The notes below the pieces were generated by a model, which was given only the letters and a program-made list of their open reading frames with translations, did no database searches and was not told where the DNA came from. Source: Bacillota bacterium (lineage in GTDB: Bacteria > Bacillota > Clostridia > Christensenellales > Aristaeellaceae). Taken from it: 31,866 nt of DNA. The stretch covers positions 1 through 31,866 of the forward strand of contig JAEWTC010000046.1 in the NCBI GenBank assembly GCA_023459675.1, read 5' to 3'. The stretch's first letter is position 1. Each line of letters opens with the position of its first letter. Below are positions 23,768 to 31,866 of the stretch, piece after piece. The translations under genes and the position numbers were made by a program.

Positions 23768-24982
23768 ATGGGTAAAATAAAGCTGGGCGTTATTTATGGA
23801 AGCCGTTCCTGCGAGCACGAGGTTTCCGTCATCAGCGCGCTGCAGATGATGAAAGCCGCGGATCCTGAGCGTTACGACGTAATCCCGGTCTACATCAGCA
23901 TGCGCGGCGAATGGTTTACGGGCGACCCGTTATGGGAAATCAAAACGTACCAGAATTTCGACGGATACCAGGCGGGGCTGCAACGCGTTTGGCTGGACCC
24001 CATCGCGGGCTCCGGCGCGCTGTTAACCCTCGATCCGCCCAAGGGGCTGCTCAAGGCCGAAAAAGTGCGGATGATTGCGCGACTGGACTGCGCGGTGCCC
24101 GTGCTGCACGGCATGCACGGCGAGGACGGAACGCTGCAGGGGTTGCTGGAAATGTGCAATATTGCCTATACAAGCTCAGGCGTTGCAGCCTCCGCGGTGG
24201 GCATGGACAAAGCGTATATGAAAGATTTCTTCCGGGGCTGCGGGTTTCCCGTGCTCCCGAGCTGCCAGGTGCTGCGCAGCCAATGGGAAGCGGATGCGGA
24301 TCAAACGGCCGCAAAGGTGGAAAGCGAGCTTCCGTACCCCGTGTTCGTCAAGCCTGCGTCGCTAGGCTCGTCCATCGGGGTAACAAAGGCGAGAAACACG
24401 CAGGAACTCAAAGACGCGCTGGAGCTCGCCTTCGAGTTTGACCGCAAGGTGCTGATCGAAGAAGGCCTGAATAACCCGATCGAACTCAACTGCTCGGTTC
24501 TTGGGTATAATGACGATGTAACGCCCTCGGAAATTGAGATGCCCGTGACGGGCGGCGATCTTTTGAGCTTTATGGACAAGTACCTGCAGGGCGACCAGCA
24601 TTCCACCAAAGGGATGGCGTCCCTGAAACGTATCCTGCCCGCGCCGATTGAAGCGGAACTCAAGCAGAAAATCCAAACGCTGTCCGTAGATATTTTCAAG
24701 CGCATGGACTGTAAAGGCGTCGTTCGCATTGATTACATGTACGATGCGCAGACCGACGGCCTCTACGTTACCGAAATCAACACCATTCCCGGCTCGCTCG
24801 CGTTCTATCTGTGGGCGGAAACGGGCATGGGCTACCCCTCGCTGATCGACCGCATGGTGGAACTGGCGCTCAAGGCGCAGGAGGAGAAAAACCAAAGCAA
24901 CTTCGCGTTTTCCTCCAACATCCTCAGGGAAGTGTCGCTGGGGGCAAAGAACGGCGGCAAGCTGGGCGGAAAACGAGCATAA
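23768..24982 (+). CDS. ddl: D-alanine--D-alanine ligase family protein
   Basis: A 404-residue ATP-grasp ligase. The N-terminal motif GSRSCEHEVSVISA, HGMHGEDGTLQGLLE, FVKPASLGSSIGVTKARN, IDYMYDAQTDGLYVTEINTIPGS and the omega-loop region DKYLQGDQHSTKGMASLKR are present. The ordinary product is D-Ala-D-Ala for peptidoglycan stems; sequence alone does not exclude D-Ser or D-Lac specificity. GGAGG precedes the ATG, 12 bases after the Mur ligase stop. The C-terminal tail of about 35 residues is longer than usual. Confidence 0.94.
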   Translation: MGKIKLGVIYGSRSCEHEVSVISALQMMKAADPERYDVIPVYISMRGEWFTGDPLWEIKTYQNFDGYQAGLQRVWLDPIAGSGALLTLDPPKGLLKAEKVRMIARLDCAVPVLHGMHGEDGTLQGLLEMCNIAYTSSGVAASAVGMDKAYMKDFFRGCGFPVLPSCQVLRSQWEADADQTAAKVESELPYPVFVKPASLGSSIGVTKARNTQELKDALELAFEFDRKVLIEEGLNNPIELNCSVLGYNDDVTPSEIEMPVTGGDLLSFMDKYLQGDQHSTKGMASLKRILPAPIEAELKQKIQTLSVDIFKRMDCKGVVRIDYMYDAQTDGLYVTEINTIPGSLAFYLWAETGMGYPSLIDRMVELALKAQEEKNQSNFAFSSNILREVSLGAKNGGKLGGKRA

Positions 24983-24996
24983 AGGAGACTTTCAAT

Positions 24997-26874
24997 TTGG
25001 ATCTTTCCAAGATTACCGCTCCGGCGGATATCGTTAACCTTACCACGCAGGAATGTAAAGTGCTTGCCGGCGAGATTCGTGAAACTATCATCCACACCGT
25101 GTCTGAAAACGGCGGTCATCTTTCCTCCAATCTCGGCGCGGTGGAAATGACCATCGCCTTGCACCGCGCCTTCCACACGCCTTTGGATCAGATCGTGTTC
25201 GACGTCGGGCATCAAGCCTATACGCATAAGCTGCTGACGGGAAGGTACGAAAATTTCTGTACGCTGCGCAAGTTCGGCGGCATTTCCGGGTTTCCCAAAT
25301 GCTGCGAAAGCGAGCATGATTGCTTTGAAACCGGGCATGCGAGCACGGGTATTTCCGCGGCGCTGGGCCTCGCCCGCGCAAGGGATCTGCAGGGCGGGAA
25401 CCATCACGTGGTGGCCGTCGTGGGGGACGGCGCGCTGACGGGCGGCATGTGCTACGAAGCGCTCAACGATTGCGGCAATACGAAAACCAAGCTGATCGTG
25501 GTGATTAACGATAACGAGATGTCCATCACGAAAAACGTCGGCGCGCTGAGCAAGCACATGGCCAAGCTCCGCGCCAGCTGGGGTTGGTACTCCGCCAAAC
25601 GCAAGGTGCAAAAGGGTATCCTGCGTATCCCCGGGATCGGCACCTCGGTGGAGCGCATCCTGTATACGATGAAGCGCGCCGTCCGCACGCTGTTTGTGGA
25701 TGAATCGTTTTTCTCCGCACTCGGGTTTGCGTATCTCGGCCCCATCGACGGCCACGATATCGAGGCGATGGAGACGGTGTTTAAACGGGCGCAGAAAATG
25801 GAACTGCCGGTCGTCATCCACCTGAAGACCGTGAAAGGCTACGGGTATCAAAACGCGGAGGAAAAGCCCGACGTCTTCCACGGTACGCCGCCGTTTTTTA
25901 TCGATAACGGATTGGCGCAGAAGAACGCGAAGAGATCGTACGGCAACGACGCCGCCAAAACCCTGACCGAGCTTGCCGATCAGGATCCGCGCATCGCGGT
26001 GGTCACCGCCGCCATGACTCTGGGAACGGCAACCGACAATTTCCAGAAAAAGCACCCGGAGCGCTTCTTTGACGTCGGCATTGCGGAAGAGCATGCCGTT
26101 ACGCTTTGCGCCGGTCTTGCCAAGGGCTGTATGCGGCCTTACTTTTTCGTGTACTCCACCTTCCTGCAGCGCGGGTACGATCAGGTGATGCACGACGTTT
26201 GCATGCAAAATCTCCCGGTGGTCTTTATGGTGGACCGTGCCGGGCTTGCCAACGGGGACGGCGAATCGCACCAGGGGCTGTTTGACATCGCATATCTCCG
26301 CCATATTCCAAACCTTCGGATATTGGCTCCGGCGGATTCCAACGAGCTTGCGGAAATGATCCGTTTCAGCGTAACCTGCTCGGGACCCACGGTGATACGG
26401 TATCCCAAAAGCGCGGCGGATCCGGATCCGGAGTTTCCCAACGGGCCGTTCGTTTACGGCACATGGAATACGCTGAAGCCGGGCAGCACGGCTGCCATCC
26501 TGGCGGTCGGCAGCATGACGGGCGTTGCTTTAGCAGCGGCAAGGCGCTTGAAGGAAATGGGTATGGATGTCGAGGTGGTGAACGCGTCCACCGTGAAACC
26601 GCTGGATACGGCCTGCCTTCGCCGCTTAGCCGGGCAAAAGATACCGGTCTTCTCTCTGGAAGAGCATGTGCTGGACGGCGGCTTTGGCAGCGCGCTGCTG
26701 GAGTACGCCGCGGATACCGATTTAGCCCTGAAAATTTACCCCCTCGCCGTGCGCGATCAGTTTGTGCCGCATGGCGATCATGGGATTCTGCTGAAAGAAA
26801 TCGGGCTGGACGCGGATGCGGTCGCCCGGAAAATTACAGACCGGCTGCAGACAAGCGGCAAAAGCGATGCGTGA
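24997..26874 (+). CDS. dxs: 1-deoxy-D-xylulose-5-phosphate synthase
   Basis: A 625-residue thiamine-diphosphate enzyme that condenses pyruvate with glyceraldehyde-3-phosphate, the first step of the MEP isoprenoid pathway. It has GGHLSSNLGAVE (39-50), FDVGHQAYTHKLLTGR, GDGALTGGMCYEALND (143 on, the TPP motif), the glutamate-bearing GIAEEHAVTLCAGLA, and DRAGLANGDGESHQG. The start is a TTG at 24997 with AAAGGAGA upstream; no ATG lies nearby in frame. It ends inside tlyA, overlapping by 8 bases. Confidence 0.97.
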   Translation: MDLSKITAPADIVNLTTQECKVLAGEIRETIIHTVSENGGHLSSNLGAVEMTIALHRAFHTPLDQIVFDVGHQAYTHKLLTGRYENFCTLRKFGGISGFPKCCESEHDCFETGHASTGISAALGLARARDLQGGNHHVVAVVGDGALTGGMCYEALNDCGNTKTKLIVVINDNEMSITKNVGALSKHMAKLRASWGWYSAKRKVQKGILRIPGIGTSVERILYTMKRAVRTLFVDESFFSALGFAYLGPIDGHDIEAMETVFKRAQKMELPVVIHLKTVKGYGYQNAEEKPDVFHGTPPFFIDNGLAQKNAKRSYGNDAAKTLTELADQDPRIAVVTAAMTLGTATDNFQKKHPERFFDVGIAEEHAVTLCAGLAKGCMRPYFFVYSTFLQRGYDQVMHDVCMQNLPVVFMVDRAGLANGDGESHQGLFDIAYLRHIPNLRILAPADSNELAEMIRFSVTCSGPTVIRYPKSAADPDPEFPNGPFVYGTWNTLKPGSTAAILAVGSMTGVALAAARRLKEMGMDVEVVNASTVKPLDTACLRRLAGQKIPVFSLEEHVLDGGFGSALLEYAADTDLALKIYPLAVRDQFVPHGDHGILLKEIGLDADAVARKITDRLQTSGKSDA

Positions 26875-27691
26875 GAAGAGCCGTATCGACGTCGCCATGG
26901 TGGAGCAGGGCTTTGCGCCAAGCAGGGAGAAGGCGCAGGCGCTGATCATGAGCGGCGTCGTTTACCTGAAAGAGAATAAGGTGATCAAGCCTTCCCAGAT
27001 CGTAACCGCGGAAGACGAGATCCGCATACGCGACGGTAAAACGCATCCGTTCGTCAGCCGGGGCGGGTTGAAACTGCAAAAAGCCATCGAATCCTTTTCC
27101 CTGAACGTATCCGGTATGGTTGCGCTGGACATCGGCGCCGCCGCGGGCGGGTTTACGGACGTGCTTTTGCAAAACGGCGCGGCGCATGTGATTGCCGTGG
27201 ACGTTGGGTACGGGCAGCTGGATATGAAAATACGCGGGGACCAGCGCGTAACCGTGCTGGAGCGCACCAACGCCCGCTATCTCACCCCGCAAGATATCGG
27301 CCTGCGCGTGCCGGATATTACGGTGATGGACGCATCCTTTATTTCCGTAACGCTGCTTTTGCCGGCTGCCGCGCAGTTGATGCAAAACAAGGGAATATTC
27401 TGCATACTGATCAAGCCGCAGTTCGAGGCGGGCCGCGAGAACGTGGGCAAACACGGCGTTGTGCGCGACACCCGCGTTCACGCGGACGTGATACGGTCCG
27501 TGCGCGATTTTGCCGCTTCGATGCGCTATGCCATGACAAAATTGGATTATTCGCCCATCAAAGGCCCCGCGGGCAATATTGAGTATCTGGCGCTGCTGGT
27601 TCCCGCGGGTGAGGCGGTTGCGGCTTTATCCGATGCGGAAGTCCTTGCGGTGGTAGAGGAATCCGAGAATCGTTTGTCTTGCATTGAATGA
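26867..27691 (+). CDS. tlyA: TlyA-family 16S/23S rRNA 2'-O-methyltransferase / hemolysin-like
   Basis: A 274-residue protein with an S4 RNA-binding domain (residues 1 to about 65: SRIDVAMVEQGFAPSREKAQALIMSG) and an AdoMet methyltransferase domain: VALDIGAAAGGFTDVLLQNGA (85 on), IAVDVGYGQL and MDASFISVTLLLPA. TlyA of mycobacteria methylates 16S C1409 and 23S C1920; whether this homologue does both is not shown. The ATG at 26867 lies within the dxs end. dxs-tlyA-nadK-argR-recN is a common Firmicute order. Confidence 0.94.
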   Translation: MREKSRIDVAMVEQGFAPSREKAQALIMSGVVYLKENKVIKPSQIVTAEDEIRIRDGKTHPFVSRGGLKLQKAIESFSLNVSGMVALDIGAAAGGFTDVLLQNGAAHVIAVDVGYGQLDMKIRGDQRVTVLERTNARYLTPQDIGLRVPDITVMDASFISVTLLLPAAAQLMQNKGIFCILIKPQFEAGRENVGKHGVVRDTRVHADVIRSVRDFAASMRYAMTKLDYSPIKGPAGNIEYLALLVPAGEAVAALSDAEVLAVVEESENRLSCIE

Positions 27692-27707
27692 ATATTCACA
27701 ATATAAT
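27679..27707 (+). promoter_or_regulatory. Internal sigma-A promoter before nadK
   Basis: TTGCAT (27679-27684), 17-base spacer and a perfect TATAAT (27702-27707). It overlaps the tlyA stop. It would let nadK-argR-recN be expressed apart from dxs-tlyA. Confidence 0.65.
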
Positions 27708-27739
27708 GGAAATGAAAACAGAGTATCGGAGATGCTGAC

Positions 27740-28576
27740 ATGCGCACTGCCTATCTGATGATGCATCCCAAACGAGAGGATCACACGGCAATCGCGCAGC
27801 AGATTACCGGCATACTGCATGCGCATGAAATCGCGGTTTCCACGGAACCGTGGCTTGCGGATGCGCTGAAGGGCAAGGTTGCGTTCGACGTTCAATCCGA
27901 GCCGGATTTCGTGATCGCCGTCGGGGGAGACGGCACCTTTCTGACCGCGGTGCAAACGGCTGTGCGCCGCGATATCCCCGTGCTGGGCGTAAATATCGGC
28001 CATATCGGGTTTTTGATCGAAATTAACCTGGAGCAGCTTCCCGCCGTTTGCAAACGCTTGCAGGCCGGGGAATACACGGTGGAAAACCGTATGCTTTTGG
28101 ATGTGCTGCGGAAGGGCGAAGTCGTGAGAACCGCCTTGAACGACGCGGTGATCAGCCGCGCCGGATACGCAAGGCTGATTACCGTTAAGGCGTCCATCGA
28201 CGACGATCTCGTGGCGCGGTACATGGCGGACGGCTTAATCGTATCCACGCCCACGGGCTCCACTGGGTATTCGCTCTCCGCCGGCGGCCCGATCGTTTGC
28301 CCGGACGTGGAGTGCATCCTGCTATCGCCGGTTTGCCCGCATACGCTGCAGCACAGGCCGGTGGTCGCCGGCGCGTCGCAGGTGATTACGGTGGAGTTGG
28401 ATTGCGAACCCGAACAGCAGGTGCAGCTGGATGTGGACGGTCAGTTCGTTTGCAAGCTGGATACCAGCGAATGCATTACCGTGAAGCGGTCTCAGAAAAC
28501 CGCGAAACTGATCCGTTTTGGCAATGAAAGTTTTTTCCATCGGATTAAGAATAAATTATCGGAGTGGAGCTGCTAA
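27740..28576 (+). CDS. nadK: NAD kinase
   Basis: A 278-residue NAD+ kinase making NADP+. The GGDGT motif (62-66), LGVNIGHIGFLIEI, NDAVISRAGYARL and VSTPTGSTGYSLSAGGPIV are intact. GGAG precedes the ATG by about 8 bases. Position between tlyA and argR is standard for Clostridia. Confidence 0.97.
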   Translation: MRTAYLMMHPKREDHTAIAQQITGILHAHEIAVSTEPWLADALKGKVAFDVQSEPDFVIAVGGDGTFLTAVQTAVRRDIPVLGVNIGHIGFLIEINLEQLPAVCKRLQAGEYTVENRMLLDVLRKGEVVRTALNDAVISRAGYARLITVKASIDDDLVARYMADGLIVSTPTGSTGYSLSAGGPIVCPDVECILLSPVCPHTLQHRPVVAGASQVITVELDCEPEQQVQLDVDGQFVCKLDTSECITVKRSQKTAKLIRFGNESFFHRIKNKLSEWSC

Positions 28577-28591
28577 AAGGAGGGCGATACA

Positions 28592-29041
28592 ATGAAAGCA
28601 ACCAGACAAAAGGCGATCCTTGAAATCATCCGCCAACAGGACGTCAATACCCAGGAAGAACTTGCCGACGCGCTGAAAAAACGTAATTTTGCCGTAACGC
28701 AGGCCACCGTATCGCGGGACATCAAGGAACTCCGGCTGCTGAAAACGTTGTCCAGCGAGGGTGTTTACCGTTATACCATGGCGGAAAACGTAGAACATAC
28801 GCTGGACGAGCGGTTCCGCCGCATCTTCAGCGAATCGGTGCTTTCGGTCGCCAGCGCGTACAATCAGGTGGTCATCCGCACGTTATCGGGCAGCGCGAAC
28901 GTGGCGGCGGAGATGATCGATAGCTTAGGCTGGCCCGAAATCATCGGTACGCTTGCCGGGGATAACACGGTGCTGCTGATCGTACGGTCGTTTGAAGACG
29001 TCGGCGGTATTCAGGCCAAAATCAACGAAATGCTCCGGTAA
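28592..29041 (+). CDS. argR: Arginine repressor ArgR/AhrC
   Basis: A 149-residue repressor with an N-terminal winged helix (TQEELADALKKRNFAVTQATVSRDIKEL, recognition helix near 36-47) and a C-terminal oligomerisation/arginine-binding domain with GTLAGDNTVLLIV (119-131). The usual motif is GT-x-AGDDT; here the second acidic residue is Asn125. No arginine gene is nearby, so any targets lie elsewhere. AAAAGGAGG gives a strong ribosome binding site. Confidence 0.95.
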   Translation: MKATRQKAILEIIRQQDVNTQEELADALKKRNFAVTQATVSRDIKELRLLKTLSSEGVYRYTMAENVEHTLDERFRRIFSESVLSVASAYNQVVIRTLSGSANVAAEMIDSLGWPEIIGTLAGDNTVLLIVRSFEDVGGIQAKINEMLR

Positions 29042-29068
29042 ACCGCGTGGAAAGGGACGTGCAGTATC

Positions 29069-30784
29069 ATGCTTATTTCCATGACCGTGCGGAACATCGC
29101 CCTCATTGAGGAGCTGGACGTTCAGTTTCACCGCGGCCTGCATGTGCTGACGGGGGAAACGGGCGCCGGAAAATCGATCGTCGTTGATTCCATCAATCTC
29201 ATGTTGGGGGAACGGGCGGACAGAAGCCTGATCCGCACAGGCTGTGATAAGGCAACCGTCGAAGGCGTGTTCGATATATCCGCGCATCAAAAAGTCAAAG
29301 AGCTGCTTGCCGCCGAATCGCTGGAAGCTGAGGGCGGTTTGATGACGGTTTACCGCGAGCTCAGCGGGGCGGACCGCAACATTTGTCGCGTTTGCGGCGT
29401 GATGGTTCCCCTTGCCTTGCTGCGGCAGATTACCGAGCTGCTTGTGGATGTTCACGGCCAGCACGAGCACCAAAGCCTGCTGAACGATCAGTTTCATCTC
29501 TCGTTTCTGGACGCCTTCGGGGATGATCTGCATCAGAAACTCCGCAGCGACGTCAACCTAAAGTACCGCGCCTGGCGCGAAGCCGGGGCGAAATATAATA
29601 CGATCCGTAAGGAAAACGCGCAGCGTACCCAGCGGCAGGAAACGCTGGAGGCGCGGATTAAGGAACTGCGGGAGGTTAAGCCTGTAGCCGGTGAAAAGGA
29701 ACTGCTTACCAACCAGCGGATCCGGTACGCGGATCACGAAAAGATAGCCAACGCGCTGAAGAATGTGTATCAGAACCTTACGGCTAGCGAGGGTACAAAC
29801 CTGGGCGTGAACGCGCTGCTGCGCGCCGCCCTGGAGGAAGGGCAGCGGATTGCCGAGTATGACGAACGTTTTCAAGCCCTGGCCGAGCGTTTGCAAAGCG
29901 TATACTATGAAGCCGAAGAAATATCGATCGACGTTCGCGCCATGGCGGACGAGGAAGATTTCGATGAGGAGAAATACGAAAGGGTTCTGGCGCGGCTGGA
30001 TCTGTACCGGAGGCTGGAAAAACGCTACGGCATGGAGGCCGACGAACTTGGCAGCTACTTTGAAGAGCTGACGCAGGAGCTGAAAACAATACAAAATCTG
30101 GATGAGCTCATGCGCAATGCCGAAACGGCGTATAAACAAGCGCTTGCCGAATACCGTGCCGCGGCAACGGCGCTCACCGCCGCGCGCAAGCAAGTTGCCG
30201 CCGTTTTGGAGAAGCAACTGGAACTGCAGCTGCGGGATTTGGGCATGGAACACACACAGTTCGCCTGCGTGCTCGCCCCGCACGACGCAAGCGGAAAACA
30301 ACAGCCGTCGCCCGATGGCGACGACCGCGTCAGCTTCCATATATCCCCCAACGTGGGAGAACCGTTGAAGCCGCTGAAGAAAATAGCGTCCGGCGGTGAA
30401 ATGTCGCGCATCATGCTGGCCATGAAAGCGGCTGCCGCCGATAAAAACCTGATTCCGACCATGATCTTTGACGAGATCGATACGGGCATCAGCGGTCGTA
30501 TCGCAAGTGTGGTCGGCGAGAAAATGGACGATATCGCGCGGTATCATCAGGTGATCTGCGTTTCCCATTTGCCGCAGATCGCAGCCATGGCGGATCATCA
30601 ATATCTGGTGGAAAAAAGCGTGACGGGGGAGCGCACCGTTACCACGCTTCTGGAACTCAACGAGGAACAGCGTGTGGACGCGGTGGCGAGCCTTTTAAGC
30701 ACGCAAAGCATGGATCTCGCCAGCGGGAGAACCCACGCAAGAAACATGATCGAGGCTGCCAGAAGCAGAAAACAGCCGCATTAG
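29069..30784 (+). CDS. recN: DNA repair protein RecN (SMC-like)
   Basis: A 571-residue SMC-like ATPase that acts early at double-strand breaks. Walker A is GETGAGKS (29-36), the Q/ABC region includes DVHGQHEHQSLL, a long coiled coil fills about 160-370, then the ABC signature ASGGEMSR and Walker B MIFDEIDTGISG, and SHLPQIAAMADHQYLVEK. The ATG at 29069 matches family starts. Its stop codon interlocks with that of era on the opposite strand. Confidence 0.97.
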   Translation: MLISMTVRNIALIEELDVQFHRGLHVLTGETGAGKSIVVDSINLMLGERADRSLIRTGCDKATVEGVFDISAHQKVKELLAAESLEAEGGLMTVYRELSGADRNICRVCGVMVPLALLRQITELLVDVHGQHEHQSLLNDQFHLSFLDAFGDDLHQKLRSDVNLKYRAWREAGAKYNTIRKENAQRTQRQETLEARIKELREVKPVAGEKELLTNQRIRYADHEKIANALKNVYQNLTASEGTNLGVNALLRAALEEGQRIAEYDERFQALAERLQSVYYEAEEISIDVRAMADEEDFDEEKYERVLARLDLYRRLEKRYGMEADELGSYFEELTQELKTIQNLDELMRNAETAYKQALAEYRAAATALTAARKQVAAVLEKQLELQLRDLGMEHTQFACVLAPHDASGKQQPSPDGDDRVSFHISPNVGEPLKPLKKIASGGEMSRIMLAMKAAAADKNLIPTMIFDEIDTGISGRIASVVGEKMDDIARYHQVICVSHLPQIAAMADHQYLVEKSVTGERTVTTLLELNEEQRVDAVASLLSTQSMDLASGRTHARNMIEAARSRKQPH

Positions 30785-31680
30785 TCTTTCGCCGTATAAC
30801 CGAGCGTTCTCAAATCGTCCGGATGGTTGCGCCAATCCGGGCGTATTTTAATCCATAGTTTCAGGTTCACATGCGTGTTGAGCAGCGCTTCGATATCCTT
30901 GCGGGCAGCCGCCCCGATATCGCGCAGCATCGCGCCTTGCTTGCCGATGATGATGCCCTTGTGCGAAGCGCGCTCGCAGTAGAGGGTCGCGTTGATTTCC
31001 GTTAAATGCTCGGAGATTTTCTCCACGCCCAACACCTCCACGCCGATGCCGTGGGGTACCTCGTCCTGCAGCAGACGCAGTGCCTTTTCACGGATCATTT
31101 CCGCGCAGATAAAGCGTTCGGGCTGATCGGTCAGCGTATCGCCGGGGAAATACTGGGGCCCCTGCGGGAGCGACGCGATGATAACGTTTTTCAAAAGCTC
31201 CGTACCGTCGCCCGTCATGGCGCTGATGGGAACGATCTCCTGATACCCGGCCTGCGCGAATGTTTGCATAATGGTTAAAAGTTTGGGCTTTGGGATCAGG
31301 TCTATTTTGTTGAGAACGAGAATTTTGTACACCGGCTGCGTGCTCATTTGCTCCACAAGCTTGCGGTCGCTTTCGGTAATCCGAAACGCGTCCACAACCA
31401 CGGCCAACGCGTCAATTCCCTGCAGGGAATCGCGCACGGCCTGCATCATGTATTCGCCCAAGCGATTGTGCGGAGTATGAATACCGGGCGTATCCAGAAA
31501 CACGGCTTGATAATCCTTGCCGGTCAAAACGCCCATAATGCGGTTTCTCGTTGTTTGCGGCTTATTGCTGACGATCGCAAGCTTTTCGCCGAGCAACCCG
31601 TTGAGCAGCGTGCTTTTACCTACGTTCGGGCGGCCTACGATTGCGATAAAACCGGAGCGGTAGGGGGTTTTCGTATCCAT
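30781..31680 (-). CDS. era: GTPase Era
   Basis: A 299-residue Era, which binds the 3' end of 16S rRNA during 30S maturation. The G domain has GRPNVGKST (16-24), DTPGIHTP and LVLNKIDL; the C-terminal KH domain has IIGKQGAMLRDIGAAARKDIEALL. AAAGGAT precedes the ATG at 31680. It follows cdd by 11 bases, the common Firmicute order, and its last codons overlap recN by 4 bases. Confidence 0.97.
   Translation of the reverse strand: MDTKTPYRSGFIAIVGRPNVGKSTLLNGLLGEKLAIVSNKPQTTRNRIMGVLTGKDYQAVFLDTPGIHTPHNRLGEYMMQAVRDSLQGIDALAVVVDAFRITESDRKLVEQMSTQPVYKILVLNKIDLIPKPKLLTIMQTFAQAGYQEIVPISAMTGDGTELLKNVIIASLPQGPQYFPGDTLTDQPERFICAEMIREKALRLLQDEVPHGIGVEVLGVEKISEHLTEINATLYCERASHKGIIIGKQGAMLRDIGAAARKDIEALLNTHVNLKLWIKIRPDWRNHPDDLRTLGYTAKD
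30819..30840 (+). terminator. Possible recN terminator inside the era coding end
   Basis: CCGGATGG (30819-30826) pairs with CC(a)ATCCGG (30832-30840) around TTGCG, eight pairs with one bulged A, followed by GCGTATTTTAAT. It lies 35 bases past the recN stop. The T tract is interrupted and late, so this is only a possibility. Confidence 0.35.
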
Positions 31681-31691
31681 TTGAAATCCTT

Positions 31692-31866
31692 TCAGGGCAA
31701 ATCCTTCGGCCCGAAGCTATGCGGAAGAAGTTCGCTTAATAACGCTTGATCCGTGTGACCGGCGCCCCAGGCGATCAATACGCGCAGATCGGGCGCGAAT
31801 TCGTTCAGCACTTGCCTGCAGGCGCCGCAGGGCCAGGGAGGCGCGCCTTCGGCCGCGATGGCCACG
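31692..31866 (-). CDS. cdd: Cytidine deaminase, C-terminal part (partial)
   Basis: The minus-strand frame entering from the right edge encodes about 58 residues ending at a TGA (31694-31692). It shows the zinc-binding PCGACRQVLNEF and the C-terminal LLPHSFGPKDL typical of small homotetrameric cytidine deaminase, which converts cytidine to uridine in pyrimidine salvage. The N-terminal half with the catalytic H-A-E motif lies outside the window. Confidence 0.93.
   Translation of the reverse strand, partial: VAIAAEGAPPWPCGACRQVLNEFAPDLRVLIAWGAGHTDQALLSELLPHSFGPKDLP

Noticed and set aside
24832..26304. A 490-codon open frame on the minus strand opposite dxs
   Set aside because: It mirrors the codons of an unmistakable dxs, has no family motifs and is a by-product of high GC content.
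29558..30601. A 347-codon minus-strand frame opposite recN
   Set aside because: RecN has all its ATPase motifs in this stretch; the opposite frame resembles nothing.

Overview
This window carries chromosomal housekeeping DNA from a GC-rich low-redundancy Firmicute, most likely a member of the Clostridia. The evidence is gene content and order: a Bacillus-type RqcH, NadD-YqeK-RsfS, cdd-era, dxs-tlyA-nadK-argR-recN, CoaX beside an ECF S-component, a DUF3048 lipoprotein-like protein and PlsY. No tRNA, rRNA, CRISPR array, insertion sequence or phage structural gene was seen. Coding density is very high, no gene-free stretch exceeds about 225 bases, and five neighbouring gene pairs overlap by ATGA.

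Layout from left to right. (1) 1-992, minus: a fused RNase PH / XTP-dITP pyrophosphatase gene that runs off the left edge, divergent from (2) 1112-3426, plus: rqcH and a GNAT acetyltransferase. (3) 3652-7995, plus: nth, obgE, yhbY, then a small PD-(D/E)XK-like nuclease and a SNF2-family helicase, which are the least ordinary genes here. (4) 8103-10673, plus: a secreted protein with two SH3b domains, six peptidoglycan-binding repeats and an unusual Cys/His C-terminal domain, behind a strong AT-rich promoter. (5) 12246-10686, minus: nadD-yqeK (fused) and rsfS. (6) 12465-15865, plus: an ECF S-component (probable PanT), coaX, hom and plsY, preceded by a foldable leader. (7) 19077-15870, minus: ruvC-ruvA-ruvB-queA. 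(8) 19249-19884, plus: a YigZ/IMPACT gene, convergent with (9) a DUF3048 gene at 21157-19973. (10) 21351-30784, plus: alpha/beta hydrolase, membrane-anchored Mur ligase and ddl (cell wall), then dxs, tlyA, nadK, argR and recN. (11) 31866-30781, minus: the end of cdd and era.

The parts fit growth functions: RNA and nucleotide quality control (Rph-RdgB, RqcH), ribosome maturation (ObgE, YhbY, RsfS, Era, TlyA), NAD/CoA/isoprenoid precursors (NadD, NadK, CoaX, Dxs), DNA repair (Nth, RuvABC, RecN) and the envelope (Mur ligase, Ddl, PlsY, the peptidoglycan-binding protein). Convergent junctions are extremely tight, and three of them seem to place a terminator hairpin inside the coding sequence of the opposing gene. 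The items most worth a second look are the nuclease-helicase pair inserted where the yhbY-nadD-yqeK-rsfS order is broken, the peptidoglycan-binding protein's C-terminal domain, the membrane-fused Mur ligase, and the panT leader RNA.
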